A program made the position numbers and the translations under genes. This document shows positions 55,480 to 64,000 of a stretch of 64,000 nucleotides of DNA, in pieces. Source of the DNA: Nocardia aurea (GTDB lineage Bacteria > Actinomycetota > Actinomycetes > Mycobacteriales > Mycobacteriaceae); NCBI RefSeq assembly GCF_003123685.1, contig NZ_QCYJ01000005.1, forward strand, positions 62,001 through 126,000, written 5' to 3'. Within the stretch, counting starts at the first letter, position 1; every line of letters begins with the position of its first letter. The notes below the pieces were generated by a model that saw nothing but the letters and a program-made list of their open reading frames with translations, had not been told where the DNA came from and searched no databases.

Positions 55480-55675
55480 GGCCGCGAACGGGGCGCTCGT
55501 AAGACTCGCGCCGTTGTGGGTGGGGTTGGTGAATGTTGCTTGTGAGGCTCGCCTGTAGGAACTGGGGCGGGCGTGAGCCGTCGCCTTCGGGGTGCACCGT
55601 GCAGGGGCGGATCTGGTATGGACGGGTGCGCTCTCGAAACCGCACCGATCCGGGGGCACGTGAATGAGGCAGTTG

Positions 55676-57004
<1,329 letters not shown>

Positions 57005-58921
57005 CTAGGCATCCGAGGCCGCGGCCGCGAACTGGGAGTTGTACAGGCGGTAGTACGCGCCACGTTCCGCGAGCAGACGCTCGTGGTTGCCGTGTTCGAC
57101 GATGCGCCCGGATTCCATGACGACGATCAGATCGGCGTCGCGGATGGTCGAGAGCCGGTGCGCGATGACGAAACTGGTGCGGTCGCGGCGCAGCGCCGCG
57201 GTAGCGTGCTGCACCAGCAGTTCGGTGCGGGTGTCGACCGAACTCGTCGCCTCGTCCAGGATCAGGATGGACGGTTTGGCGAGGAACGCGCGGGCGATCG
57301 TGATCAGCTGCTTCTCACCGGCGCTGACCCCGGACCCCTCCTCGTCGATGACGGTGTCGTAACCGTCGGGCAGCGCGTGCACGAACCGGTCGACGTACGC
57401 GGCGCGGGCGGCGGCGAGGATGTCCTCTTCGCTCGCGTCCGGATCGCCGTAGGCGATGTTCTCCCGGATGGTGCCCTTGAACAGCCAGGTGTCCTGCAAC
57501 ACCATGCCGATCCTGGAACGCAGGTGGTCGCGGGTCATCTCGGTGATGTCGACATCGTCGATGGTGATGGTGCCCGCGTCGAGTTCGTAGAACCGCATCA
57601 GCAGGTTGACCAGCGTGGTCTTACCCGCACCTGTCGGTCCGACGATGGCGACGACGTGACCGGGTTCGGCCACCAACGACAGCCGCTCGATCACCGGCTT
57701 CTCCGGTTCGTAGCGGAACGACACCGCCTCGAATTCGACGCGGCCCCGATCGACCGGGCGCGCGTTCTCGACCGCCGGATCGGGTGACTGCTCTTGCGCG
57801 TCGAGGATTTCGAAGATCCGCTCGGCCGAGGCGACGCCGGATTGCAGCAGGTTGGCCATCGCGCCGATCTGGGTCAGCGGCTGACTGAACTGCCTGGAGT
57901 ACTGGATGAAGGCCTGCACCTCGCCGAGCGAGATATGCCCTGTCGCCACCCGCAGCCCGCCGACCAGCGCTACCAGCACGAAATTGATGTTCCCGAGGAA
58001 CATGATGGCGGGCATGATCAGCCCGGAGATGAACTGCGCCTTGAAACTCGCGTCGTAGAGATCCTGGTTCCGCTTGTCGAATTCCTCGCCGACCTCGCGG
58101 TTGCGGCCGAACGCGGTGACCACCTCGTGCCCGGTGTAGGCCTCCTCGACCTGGGCGTTCACCATGCCGGTGTATTTCCACTGATTCACGAAATGCGGTT
58201 TGGAGCGTTTGGCGATCTGGGCGGTGACCACCACCGCCGCGGGCACCGTGAGCAGGGCGATCACGGCGAGCAGCGGCGAGATCCAGAACATCATGATCAG
58301 GATGCCGATCACCGAGAACAGCGACGTCAGCAACTGGCTCATGGTCTGCTGCAAGGTCTGCGAGACATTGTCGACGTCGTTGGTGACCCGGCTCAGCACG
58401 TCACCGCGCGGCGAGGAATCGAAGTAGCGCAACGGAAGCCGGTGGATCTTGTCCTCGACCTCGCCGCGCAGCCGCTTGACGGTGGTGTTGATGACGATAT
58501 TGAGCAGATATCCCTGCAACCAGCTGAAGACGGCCGCGCCGATGTAGAGCGCGAGCACCAGCATCAGCACCCGGCCGACGGCGGAGAAGTCCACTCCGAC
58601 ACCGGGTACGACATCCATGGCGCCGAGCATGTCGGCCAGGGTGCCCTCGCCGCGCGCACGCAGCGTTTCGACGACTTCGTCCTTGCTCATCCCGGTGTAC
58701 GGGGTGAGTTGTTTGCCGACCAGGCCGTCGAAGACGATATTGGTCGCCTTGCCGAGGATGTAGGGACCGAGGGTGTTGAGTACCACCGAGGCGATCACCA
58801 GTGTGACGATCAGCCCGACGTAGAACTTCTCTGGCGCGAGTCTGCGCAGTAGTCGTTTCAGCGAGGGGCCGAAGGATTTCGGCTTGGCCTCGGGCGCACC
58901 CGGCCCGGCACCGGGCCTCAT
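57005..58921 (-). CDS. ABC exporter half-transporter with canonical nucleotide site
   Basis: A 638-aa protein. Six-helix ABC1 membrane domain (~30-340), then a nucleotide-binding domain with Walker A GPTGAGKTTLV, Walker B ILILDEATSSVD and switch His in VIAHRLSTI. The signature is GVSAGEKQ, a divergent LSGGQ. The Walker B Glu and H-loop His are present, so this half carries the catalytic residues. It pairs with the upstream half (ATGA overlap) as a heterodimer like Rv1272c/Rv1273c. Exported substrate unknown (lipid or drug). Confidence 0.93.
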   Translation of the reverse strand: MRPGAGPGAPEAKPKSFGPSLKRLLRRLAPEKFYVGLIVTLVIASVVLNTLGPYILGKATNIVFDGLVGKQLTPYTGMSKDEVVETLRARGEGTLADMLGAMDVVPGVGVDFSAVGRVLMLVLALYIGAAVFSWLQGYLLNIVINTTVKRLRGEVEDKIHRLPLRYFDSSPRGDVLSRVTNDVDNVSQTLQQTMSQLLTSLFSVIGILIMMFWISPLLAVIALLTVPAAVVVTAQIAKRSKPHFVNQWKYTGMVNAQVEEAYTGHEVVTAFGRNREVGEEFDKRNQDLYDASFKAQFISGLIMPAIMFLGNINFVLVALVGGLRVATGHISLGEVQAFIQYSRQFSQPLTQIGAMANLLQSGVASAERIFEILDAQEQSPDPAVENARPVDRGRVEFEAVSFRYEPEKPVIERLSLVAEPGHVVAIVGPTGAGKTTLVNLLMRFYELDAGTITIDDVDITEMTRDHLRSRIGMVLQDTWLFKGTIRENIAYGDPDASEEDILAAARAAYVDRFVHALPDGYDTVIDEEGSGVSAGEKQLITIARAFLAKPSILILDEATSSVDTRTELLVQHATAALRRDRTSFVIAHRLSTIRDADLIVVMESGRIVEHGNHERLLAERGAYYRLYNSQFAAAASDA

Positions 58922-60651
58922 CGGACCTCCTCCGCGCTCAGCTGGGATTCGACGATCTCCCGGTATTCGGGACAGTCACGGAGTAATTGATCGTGCGTGC
59001 CGATGCCCGCCATCTCACCGTCCTCGAGAACCACGATCTGGTCGGCATCGCGGATGGTCGAAATTCGTTGCGCCACGATGATCACCGAGGCGTCTTCGGT
59101 TTCCGGCCGCAACGCCTCGCGCAGCCTGGCATCGGTCGCCACGTCGAGCGCGGAGAACGAGTCGTCGAACAGGTAGATCCGCGGCCTGCGCACCAGCGCC
59201 CGCGCGATGGCCAGACGCTGACGCTGTCCACCCGAGACGGTGGTGCCACCCTGGGCGACAGGCGTGTCGAGGCCCTGCGGCATCTCGCGGACGAAATCGG
59301 CGGCCTGCGCGATCTCGAGCGCGCGCCACAGTTCGTCGTCGGTGGCGTCGGGTTTGCCGTAGCGCAGATTGGTCGCCACCGTGCCCGAGAACAGATAGGC
59401 CTTCTGTGGGACGAGGCCGATCTGGTTGCGCAGCAGTTCGAGATCGGCCTGCCGCACGTCGGTGCCGCCGATGATCACCGCGCCGTCGGTGACGTCGACC
59501 AGCCGCGGAATCAGATTGAGCAGCGTGGTCTTGCCCGCACCCGTCGATCCGACGATCGCGGTGGTCTTACCCGGCTCCACGCGGAACGAGATACCCGTCA
59601 GCACCGGTTTCTCCGCGCCGGGGAAACTGAATTCGGCGGCGGCGAATTCGATCGAGCCGGGATCGCCCGTGAGGGGTTGCGGCTTCGACGGCGGCACCAC
59701 CGAGGTCTCCGTCTCCAGCACCTCGCCGAGCCGATCGGCCGAGACCGCAGCGCGCGGGGCCATCATGGCCAGGAACGAGGCCATCATGACGGCCATCAGG
59801 ATCTGCATGATGTAGGACAGCATCGCGGTGAGCGAACCGATCTGCATGGTGCCGTCGTCGATCAGGTGACCGCCGAACCAGATCACCCCGACCGCCGTCA
59901 CATTGCTGATCAGCATGACCGTCGGGAACATCAGCGCCATCAAGCGGCCGACCCGCAGCGATGTCTCGGTGAGATCGCTGTTGGCCACCCCGAAGCGCCA
60001 GGTCTCCTGCCGTTCCCTGACGAAGGCGCGAACCACCCTGATGCCGGTGATCTGCTCGCGCAGCACCCGGTTCACCTCGTCGATGCGGAACTGCATCTCG
60101 CGGAAGCCCGGCACCATCTTGGCGACGATGAAACCCATCGAGAGCCCGAGTGCGGGAACGGCGATCAGCAGCAGCCACGACAGATCGAAATCCTCGCGAA
60201 GCGCCATGAAGATACCGCCGACGCACATGATCGGCGCCATCACCAGAATCGTGGCCGACATGACGATCAGCAGCTGAACCTGCTGAATATCGTTGGTATT
60301 GCGGGTGATCAGCGACGGTGCGCCGAACATTCCGACCTCGCGGGCGGAGAAGGTGCCGACTCGGTGCAGCAGGGCGCCGCGCAGGTCTCGGCCCGCGCCC
60401 ATCGCCGCCTGCGCGCCCAGGTACACCGAGAACGCCGACGCCACGATCTGCACCGCGCTGACCGCGAGCATCCAGAGGCCGGTCGTCCAGATGTAGCCGA
60501 TATCACCTTTGGTGACGCCGCCGTCGATGAGATCGGCGTTGAGGCTCGGCAGGAAAAGCATCGCGATCACCGAGATCAGCTGAAGGACGACGACCCCGGC
60601 CAGCTGAGCGCGATAGGGATTCAGATATGTACGAAGCACGCTGATCAACAT
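58918..60651 (-). CDS. ABC exporter half-transporter with degenerate Walker B and switch loop
   Basis: A 577-aa protein. Membrane domain (~10-300), Walker A GSTGAGKTTLL, signature TVSGGQRQR. Walker B reads RIYLFDDSFSALD, where the catalytic Glu is Asp, and the H-loop His is Gln (IIVAQRISTI). Its Walker A site is therefore the non-hydrolysing one, but its intact SGGQ signature completes the partner's active site. This is the usual asymmetry of heterodimeric bacterial exporters. It is the first of the two genes. The Rrf2 gene lies 90 nt upstream on the same strand. Confidence 0.93.
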   Translation of the reverse strand: MLISVLRTYLNPYRAQLAGVVVLQLISVIAMLFLPSLNADLIDGGVTKGDIGYIWTTGLWMLAVSAVQIVASAFSVYLGAQAAMGAGRDLRGALLHRVGTFSAREVGMFGAPSLITRNTNDIQQVQLLIVMSATILVMAPIMCVGGIFMALREDFDLSWLLLIAVPALGLSMGFIVAKMVPGFREMQFRIDEVNRVLREQITGIRVVRAFVRERQETWRFGVANSDLTETSLRVGRLMALMFPTVMLISNVTAVGVIWFGGHLIDDGTMQIGSLTAMLSYIMQILMAVMMASFLAMMAPRAAVSADRLGEVLETETSVVPPSKPQPLTGDPGSIEFAAAEFSFPGAEKPVLTGISFRVEPGKTTAIVGSTGAGKTTLLNLIPRLVDVTDGAVIIGGTDVRQADLELLRNQIGLVPQKAYLFSGTVATNLRYGKPDATDDELWRALEIAQAADFVREMPQGLDTPVAQGGTTVSGGQRQRLAIARALVRRPRIYLFDDSFSALDVATDARLREALRPETEDASVIIVAQRISTIRDADQIVVLEDGEMAGIGTHDQLLRDCPEYREIVESQLSAEEVR

Positions 60652-60741
60652 GATGAAGGCAGGCTACCGGGTGCGGGTGAAATACGTCTCGAACTTTCCT
60701 GACCAGCGTTGATGTCCGATTTCGGAGGATTCACATACCGC

Positions 60742-61209
60742 TCACCGTCGTGCCCAGGCACCCGAGTCCTCGGTGAGCGCCTCGACGAACGCGGGCAGTT
60801 CGTCGAGTGCGATCTCGGCGATCGAGACATTCTCCAGCACCGAGCGGATATTGACGCGCAGCGCGATCCACACCCGCTGCAACGGCCGCGCCGCTCCCCC
60901 GTATTCGACATCCTCGGGCCGCTGCCCGCGCACCGAGGCCAGCGGACCTTCGATCGCACGGATGACATCGGCGATCGAGATCTGCGCGGCGGGCCTGGCC
61001 AGCCAGTAGCCGCCGTCCGGACCGCGCCTGCTGATCACCAGTTCGGCCCTGCGCAATTCGCCGAGAATCGTTTCGAGCACCTTGGGCGGGATCCGCTGCG
61101 CCGACGCGATGGCATCGGCCTTGAGCGCCACGTTGCCGCTGTGCTGTGCCGCACGGGCGATTTCGAGCAGGGTTCGCACCGCGTAGTCGATCTTCGCGGT
61201 GATGTGCAC
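60742..61209 (-). CDS. Rrf2-family regulator without cysteines
   Basis: A 155-aa protein. It opens ITAKIDYAVRTLLEIARA with a winged helix (IPPKVLETILGELRRAELVISRRGPDGGY, the wing). It has no cysteine anywhere, so it cannot hold the Fe-S cluster of IscR/NsrR; it must sense something else, as CymR-type members do. The GTG at 61209 has GGAG 9 nt upstream. It lies immediately before the ABC exporter pair and probably regulates or is co-transcribed with it. Confidence 0.9.
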   Translation of the reverse strand: MHITAKIDYAVRTLLEIARAAQHSGNVALKADAIASAQRIPPKVLETILGELRRAELVISRRGPDGGYWLARPAAQISIADVIRAIEGPLASVRGQRPEDVEYGGAARPLQRVWIALRVNIRSVLENVSIAEIALDELPAFVEALTEDSGAWARR

Positions 61210-61307
61210 GGGATTACTCCTGGACGCTGAGCGGTCGTCGAAAACGGTCCGGCCGGACGATCCGCTCGAATCTACGCCGAACCGTCCCGGTGGCGGGCAT
61301 GCGGACG

Positions 61308-61901
61308 CTACCCCGATCCGATGCCGGTCAACACCGAGGTCGCCGCGTCGAGCAGGGTGGTGGCGACGGTGGCGTCGTCCGCGGCGGGAACGAATTCCTT
61401 CGACGTCAGCGCCACCCCGAGCACCTCGAGCGCGGCACAGGCGCGCAATTGCATTTCGGGAGTCGCGGACGGTCCGGCGAGCCAGGTGCGCAGTACCCGG
61501 TTGGCGTTCATCAGATCCGGATACCGGTCGGCCATCGCGTTGAGGATCGCCACGGTGTCGCGAATACACAGCGCCCCGGCGTCGCGGTTGCGGATCATCC
61601 CGCGCAGGTAGGTGCGCAGGACCGCGCGAATCCCCTCCGCGTCGTGGGGTACCGCGTCTATGTCCTCCACCACATCCCGCATGTGGTCGACGATCGGATC
61701 GATGATCGCGAGAAGCAGGTCAAGTTTCGACGGGTAGTGGTAGTAGAGCGAAGCCTTTGTGATTCCTACCGCATCTGCGACCTCGCGAAGGCTGGTCTGC
61801 TCGAAACCTTTGCTGCCGAAAAGCTTCACCGCGGCATCGCGAATCGCCACTTTGGTACTTCTACCAGCGACGACGCTTTCCGATACTGCACGGACGACCA
61901 T
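61308..61901 (-). CDS. TetR/AcrR-family regulator
   Basis: A 197-aa protein. Helix-turn-helix at ~15-62 (AIRDAAVKLFGSKGFEQTSLRE, then GITKASLYYHYPSKLDLLLAI) and a helical C-terminal domain. It is divergent from the MMPL exporter gene at 62102 across a 200-nt gap that contains a TetR-type palindrome over the exporter promoter. Probable repressor of that exporter. Confidence 0.93.
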   Translation of the reverse strand: MVVRAVSESVVAGRSTKVAIRDAAVKLFGSKGFEQTSLREVADAVGITKASLYYHYPSKLDLLLAIIDPIVDHMRDVVEDIDAVPHDAEGIRAVLRTYLRGMIRNRDAGALCIRDTVAILNAMADRYPDLMNANRVLRTWLAGPSATPEMQLRACAALEVLGVALTSKEFVPAADDATVATTLLDAATSVLTGIGSG

Positions 61902-61956
61902 CCGATGATCCTCTCACCACTACTGCGGGCAGCCAACGGCCCCACTGAAATCGAGG

Positions 61957-62006
61957 TTGTATCTCCGCTTAGCCGATGGGTAGTCTACCTACCGCACGGT
62001 AGGCAG
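61957..62006 (+). promoter_or_regulatory. Promoter plus TetR-type operator of the second MMPL gene
   Basis: -35 TTGTAT (61957-61962), 18-bp spacer, -10 TAGTCT (61981-61986). Palindrome CTACCTACCG (61985-61994)-CA-CGGTAGGCAG (61997-62006) has 9 of 10 matching positions and covers the -10 edge and start site. Confidence 0.75.
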
Positions 62007-62101
62007 GAGCGTCACATTGGAGGCGGGGACGATCAGGGCCCCGCGAGTGCTGTCTACGCGCCACGATCCAGCACGTCCCAGTCACCGCTAGGAGTTCACT
62101 C

Positions 62102-64000
62102 GTGTCCGTATACCTCTATAGATGGGGAAAGCTCGCTTTCCGCCGGAAATGGATAGTGCTACCGGTCTGGCTTGTGCTGTTCGTTCTGATCGGCGGCTTG
62201 GGCTCCCAGCTCAGCAAGCCGATGACGAACGACTTCAGTATGCCCGCCCTTCCATCGGAGCGCGCCAACGAGATCCTCGACAAACACTTCCCCGGCGCCT
62301 CGGAAGCGTTCAAATTCGATGCCGTCACCGGCACGTATGTGATCGCCGCGCCCGAGGGCCAGAAACTGACCGACCCGGCGAACCGTGCGGCGCTCGATGC
62401 GTTCATCGCCAAACTCGGTCAGCTCGATATCGTGGATCACGCCAAACCGCTGACCAATCCGGTCGAGACCGCCGACAAGATGGGCTGTCTGACCAACCCG
62501 GATCCGTCGCAGTGCAGTGGCGCACCGCTCAACGTGCTCAACAAGACCGAACCGGCGTCCGTGGCCTTCATGAGCGTGCCGTTCACCATCCCCACCTTCA
62601 CCGATATCACCGACGAGCAGCGTGAGGCCGCCTACGACGTCGCCGCCGACGCGCGCAACGCCGGACTCACCGTCGAGATGAGCGGCTCGATCGCCCAGAC
62701 CAACGAGGGTCCGACCGGCAAGGCCGAGATGATCGGCATGGGCGTCGCGCTGATCGTCATGATCATCGCCTTCGGAGCGATCGTGGCCGCGTTCATCCCG
62801 ATCGTCACCGCGATCGTCGGTCTCGGCGCCGCCATGTCGCTGATCATGCTCGGTACCTCCATCACCGACGTGCCCAGTTTCACCACGTTCCTGGCCTCGA
62901 TGATCGGTATCGCGCTCTCGATCGACTACGCGCTGTTCATCGTCTCGCGCTACAAACACGAACTCGCCGTGCAGGATTCACCGGAGGAAGCGGCCGGTAT
63001 CGCACTCGGCACCGCCGGTTCGGCGGTGGTGTTCGCCGGTCTGACCGTCATCATCGCGCTCGCCGGACTCGGCATCATCGGCGTGCGGTTCATGACGTTC
63101 ATGGGGCTCGGTGGCGCACTCGCCGCCGCGCTCGCGGTGCTCGCGGCCATCACCCTGATGCCCGCGCTGCTCGGCGCGTTCGGCCGGTTCCTGTTCACGC
63201 CGAAGCTGCCGCTGGTCGCCCAGCACGATCCCGAGGACGACACGCAGGTCACCAACGGTATGCGCCTGGGTCGCCTGATCGGCAAGGCCCCGTGGGCCGC
63301 GCTGATCCTGAGCGTCGCGGTACTCGGCGCGCTCGCCGCACCCGCCGCGGGTCTGAACCTGGGTCTGCCCGGTGAGGACAGCCAGCCGAAGACGACCACC
63401 ATCCGCAAGGCCTACGAACTTCGCACCGAGGGGTTCGGCGAGGGCAGCAACGGTGTGCTCAATATCGCCGCCGACCTCAGCGGCGTCCCCGCGGACAAGC
63501 GCGAAGAGGCGGTCGAGGCGCTGCGGAGCAAACTGGCCTCGTATCCGAATATGGATTACGTGACCGCGCCGCAGTGGAGCGAGGACAAGCAGGGCGCACT
63601 GCTCGACGGCGTGCCCGAATTCGGTCCGAACAACCAGGACACCAAGGATCTGGTGTCCGACGCCAGGGACGCGGAGGCCGAATTCGAGGCCGCCTACGGC
63701 ATGGCGTACGGCGTCACCGGCAGCACCGCCATCGCGGCCGATATCGACCACGTACTGCTCAGCAAGATCGCGCCCTACCTGGCGATCGTCGCGGGCGCGG
63801 CGTTCGTGCTGCTGATCCTGGTATTCCGCTCGATTCTGGTACCGCTGACAGCGGCGCTGGGCTTCCTGCTGTCCATGGCGGCCACCTTCGGCGCGACCGT
63901 GCTCATCTTCCAGGAGGGCGCGCTCGGACTCATCGATGATCCACGTCCGCTGATCAGCTTCCTCCCGATCATGTTGATCGGTCTGGTCTTCGGCCTCGCG
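62102..64000 (+). CDS. MMPL/RND-family membrane exporter, 3' end cut by window
   Basis: 633 codons visible and the frame runs off the right edge. TM1 (WIVLPVWLVLFVLIGGLGS), a periplasmic loop, helices 2-6 with the DYALFIVSRYKHE motif (~275-287), a second periplasmic loop and the start of helices 7-9 are all visible. GTG 62102 has AGGAG 8 nt upstream. Its two halves are closer to the MmpL/YdfJ group than to the exporter at 30287. It is divergent from the TetR gene at 61308 and probably repressed by it. Substrate unknown. Confidence 0.92.
   Translation, partial: MSVYLYRWGKLAFRRKWIVLPVWLVLFVLIGGLGSQLSKPMTNDFSMPALPSERANEILDKHFPGASEAFKFDAVTGTYVIAAPEGQKLTDPANRAALDAFIAKLGQLDIVDHAKPLTNPVETADKMGCLTNPDPSQCSGAPLNVLNKTEPASVAFMSVPFTIPTFTDITDEQREAAYDVAADARNAGLTVEMSGSIAQTNEGPTGKAEMIGMGVALIVMIIAFGAIVAAFIPIVTAIVGLGAAMSLIMLGTSITDVPSFTTFLASMIGIALSIDYALFIVSRYKHELAVQDSPEEAAGIALGTAGSAVVFAGLTVIIALAGLGIIGVRFMTFMGLGGALAAALAVLAAITLMPALLGAFGRFLFTPKLPLVAQHDPEDDTQVTNGMRLGRLIGKAPWAALILSVAVLGALAAPAAGLNLGLPGEDSQPKTTTIRKAYELRTEGFGEGSNGVLNIAADLSGVPADKREEAVEALRSKLASYPNMDYVTAPQWSEDKQGALLDGVPEFGPNNQDTKDLVSDARDAEAEFEAAYGMAYGVTGSTAIAADIDHVLLSKIAPYLAIVAGAAFVLLILVFRSILVPLTAALGFLLSMAATFGATVLIFQEGALGLIDDPRPLISFLPIMLIGLVFGLA

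Overview
The window is high-GC actinobacterial DNA, most likely from Nocardia or a close relative in the Mycobacteriales. The codon bias, frequent GTG starts and TANNNT leaderless promoters fit this. So does a chromosomal backbone that I recall matching the M. tuberculosis Rv3715c-Rv3722c segment: recR, ybaB, an SRPBCC protein, an FAD oxidoreductase plus cyclopropane-synthase pair, dnaX, an aspartate aminotransferase, the SRP RNA and tRNA-Ser. Accessory genes sit between these markers. I see no insertion sequence, prophage, CRISPR array or rRNA.

Layout. 1-9.3 kb: a minus-strand cluster of a zinc-ribbon metallopeptidase, a small transglutaminase, an ATP-grasp/alpha-E fusion and a giant transglutaminase/DUF2126 protein. 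It resembles the Rv2566-Rv2569c set and looks like an uncharacterised peptide ligase/hydrolase system. 9.4-17.5 kb: small proteins, an Uma2-like pseudogene, ybaB-recR, a MerR regulator with a clear operator, and the FAD oxidoreductase/methyltransferase pair. 17.5-29 kb: a PknK-like kinase, the fadA-fadB beta-oxidation operon and dnaX with a minisatellite-encoded linker. 29-45.7 kb: an MMPL exporter with its TetR regulator and operator, an ammonium transporter, TetR/SDR, a thioesterase, two secreted or membrane proteins of unknown role, a ROK regulator preceded by a leaderless polycysteine micro-ORF, a DNA-repair glycosylase, a methyltransferase and the aminotransferase. 45.9-51.3 kb: SRP RNA, tRNA-Ser(GGA), an ArsR-AHSA1 fusion, an ADP-ribosylglycohydrolase and a WS/DGAT-like acyltransferase. 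51.7-57 kb: gluQRS, a YhhQ-type transporter and tgt, which together suggest queuosine salvage. 57-64 kb: a heterodimeric ABC exporter behind an Rrf2 regulator, and a second TetR/MMPL divergent pair running off the window.

How the genes work together. Three transport modules (two MMPL, one ABC) each carry an adjacent regulator, and both MMPL modules have a readable palindromic operator over a sigma70-type promoter. The queuosine genes would import a 7-deazaguanine, insert it into tRNA and glutamylate it on tRNA-Asp. The fadA-fadB pair covers the last three steps of fatty-acid beta-oxidation. The ATP-grasp cluster has the parts to make and break isopeptide or peptide bonds, but its substrate cannot be read from sequence.

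The strongest leads are the polycysteine leader at 41445-41552, the insertion of a repetitive segment inside the alpha-E domain, the unusual Tgt pocket within a salvage-only locus, and a 24-bp perfect inverted repeat at 55414-55479. References to M. tuberculosis genes are from memory and were not searched.
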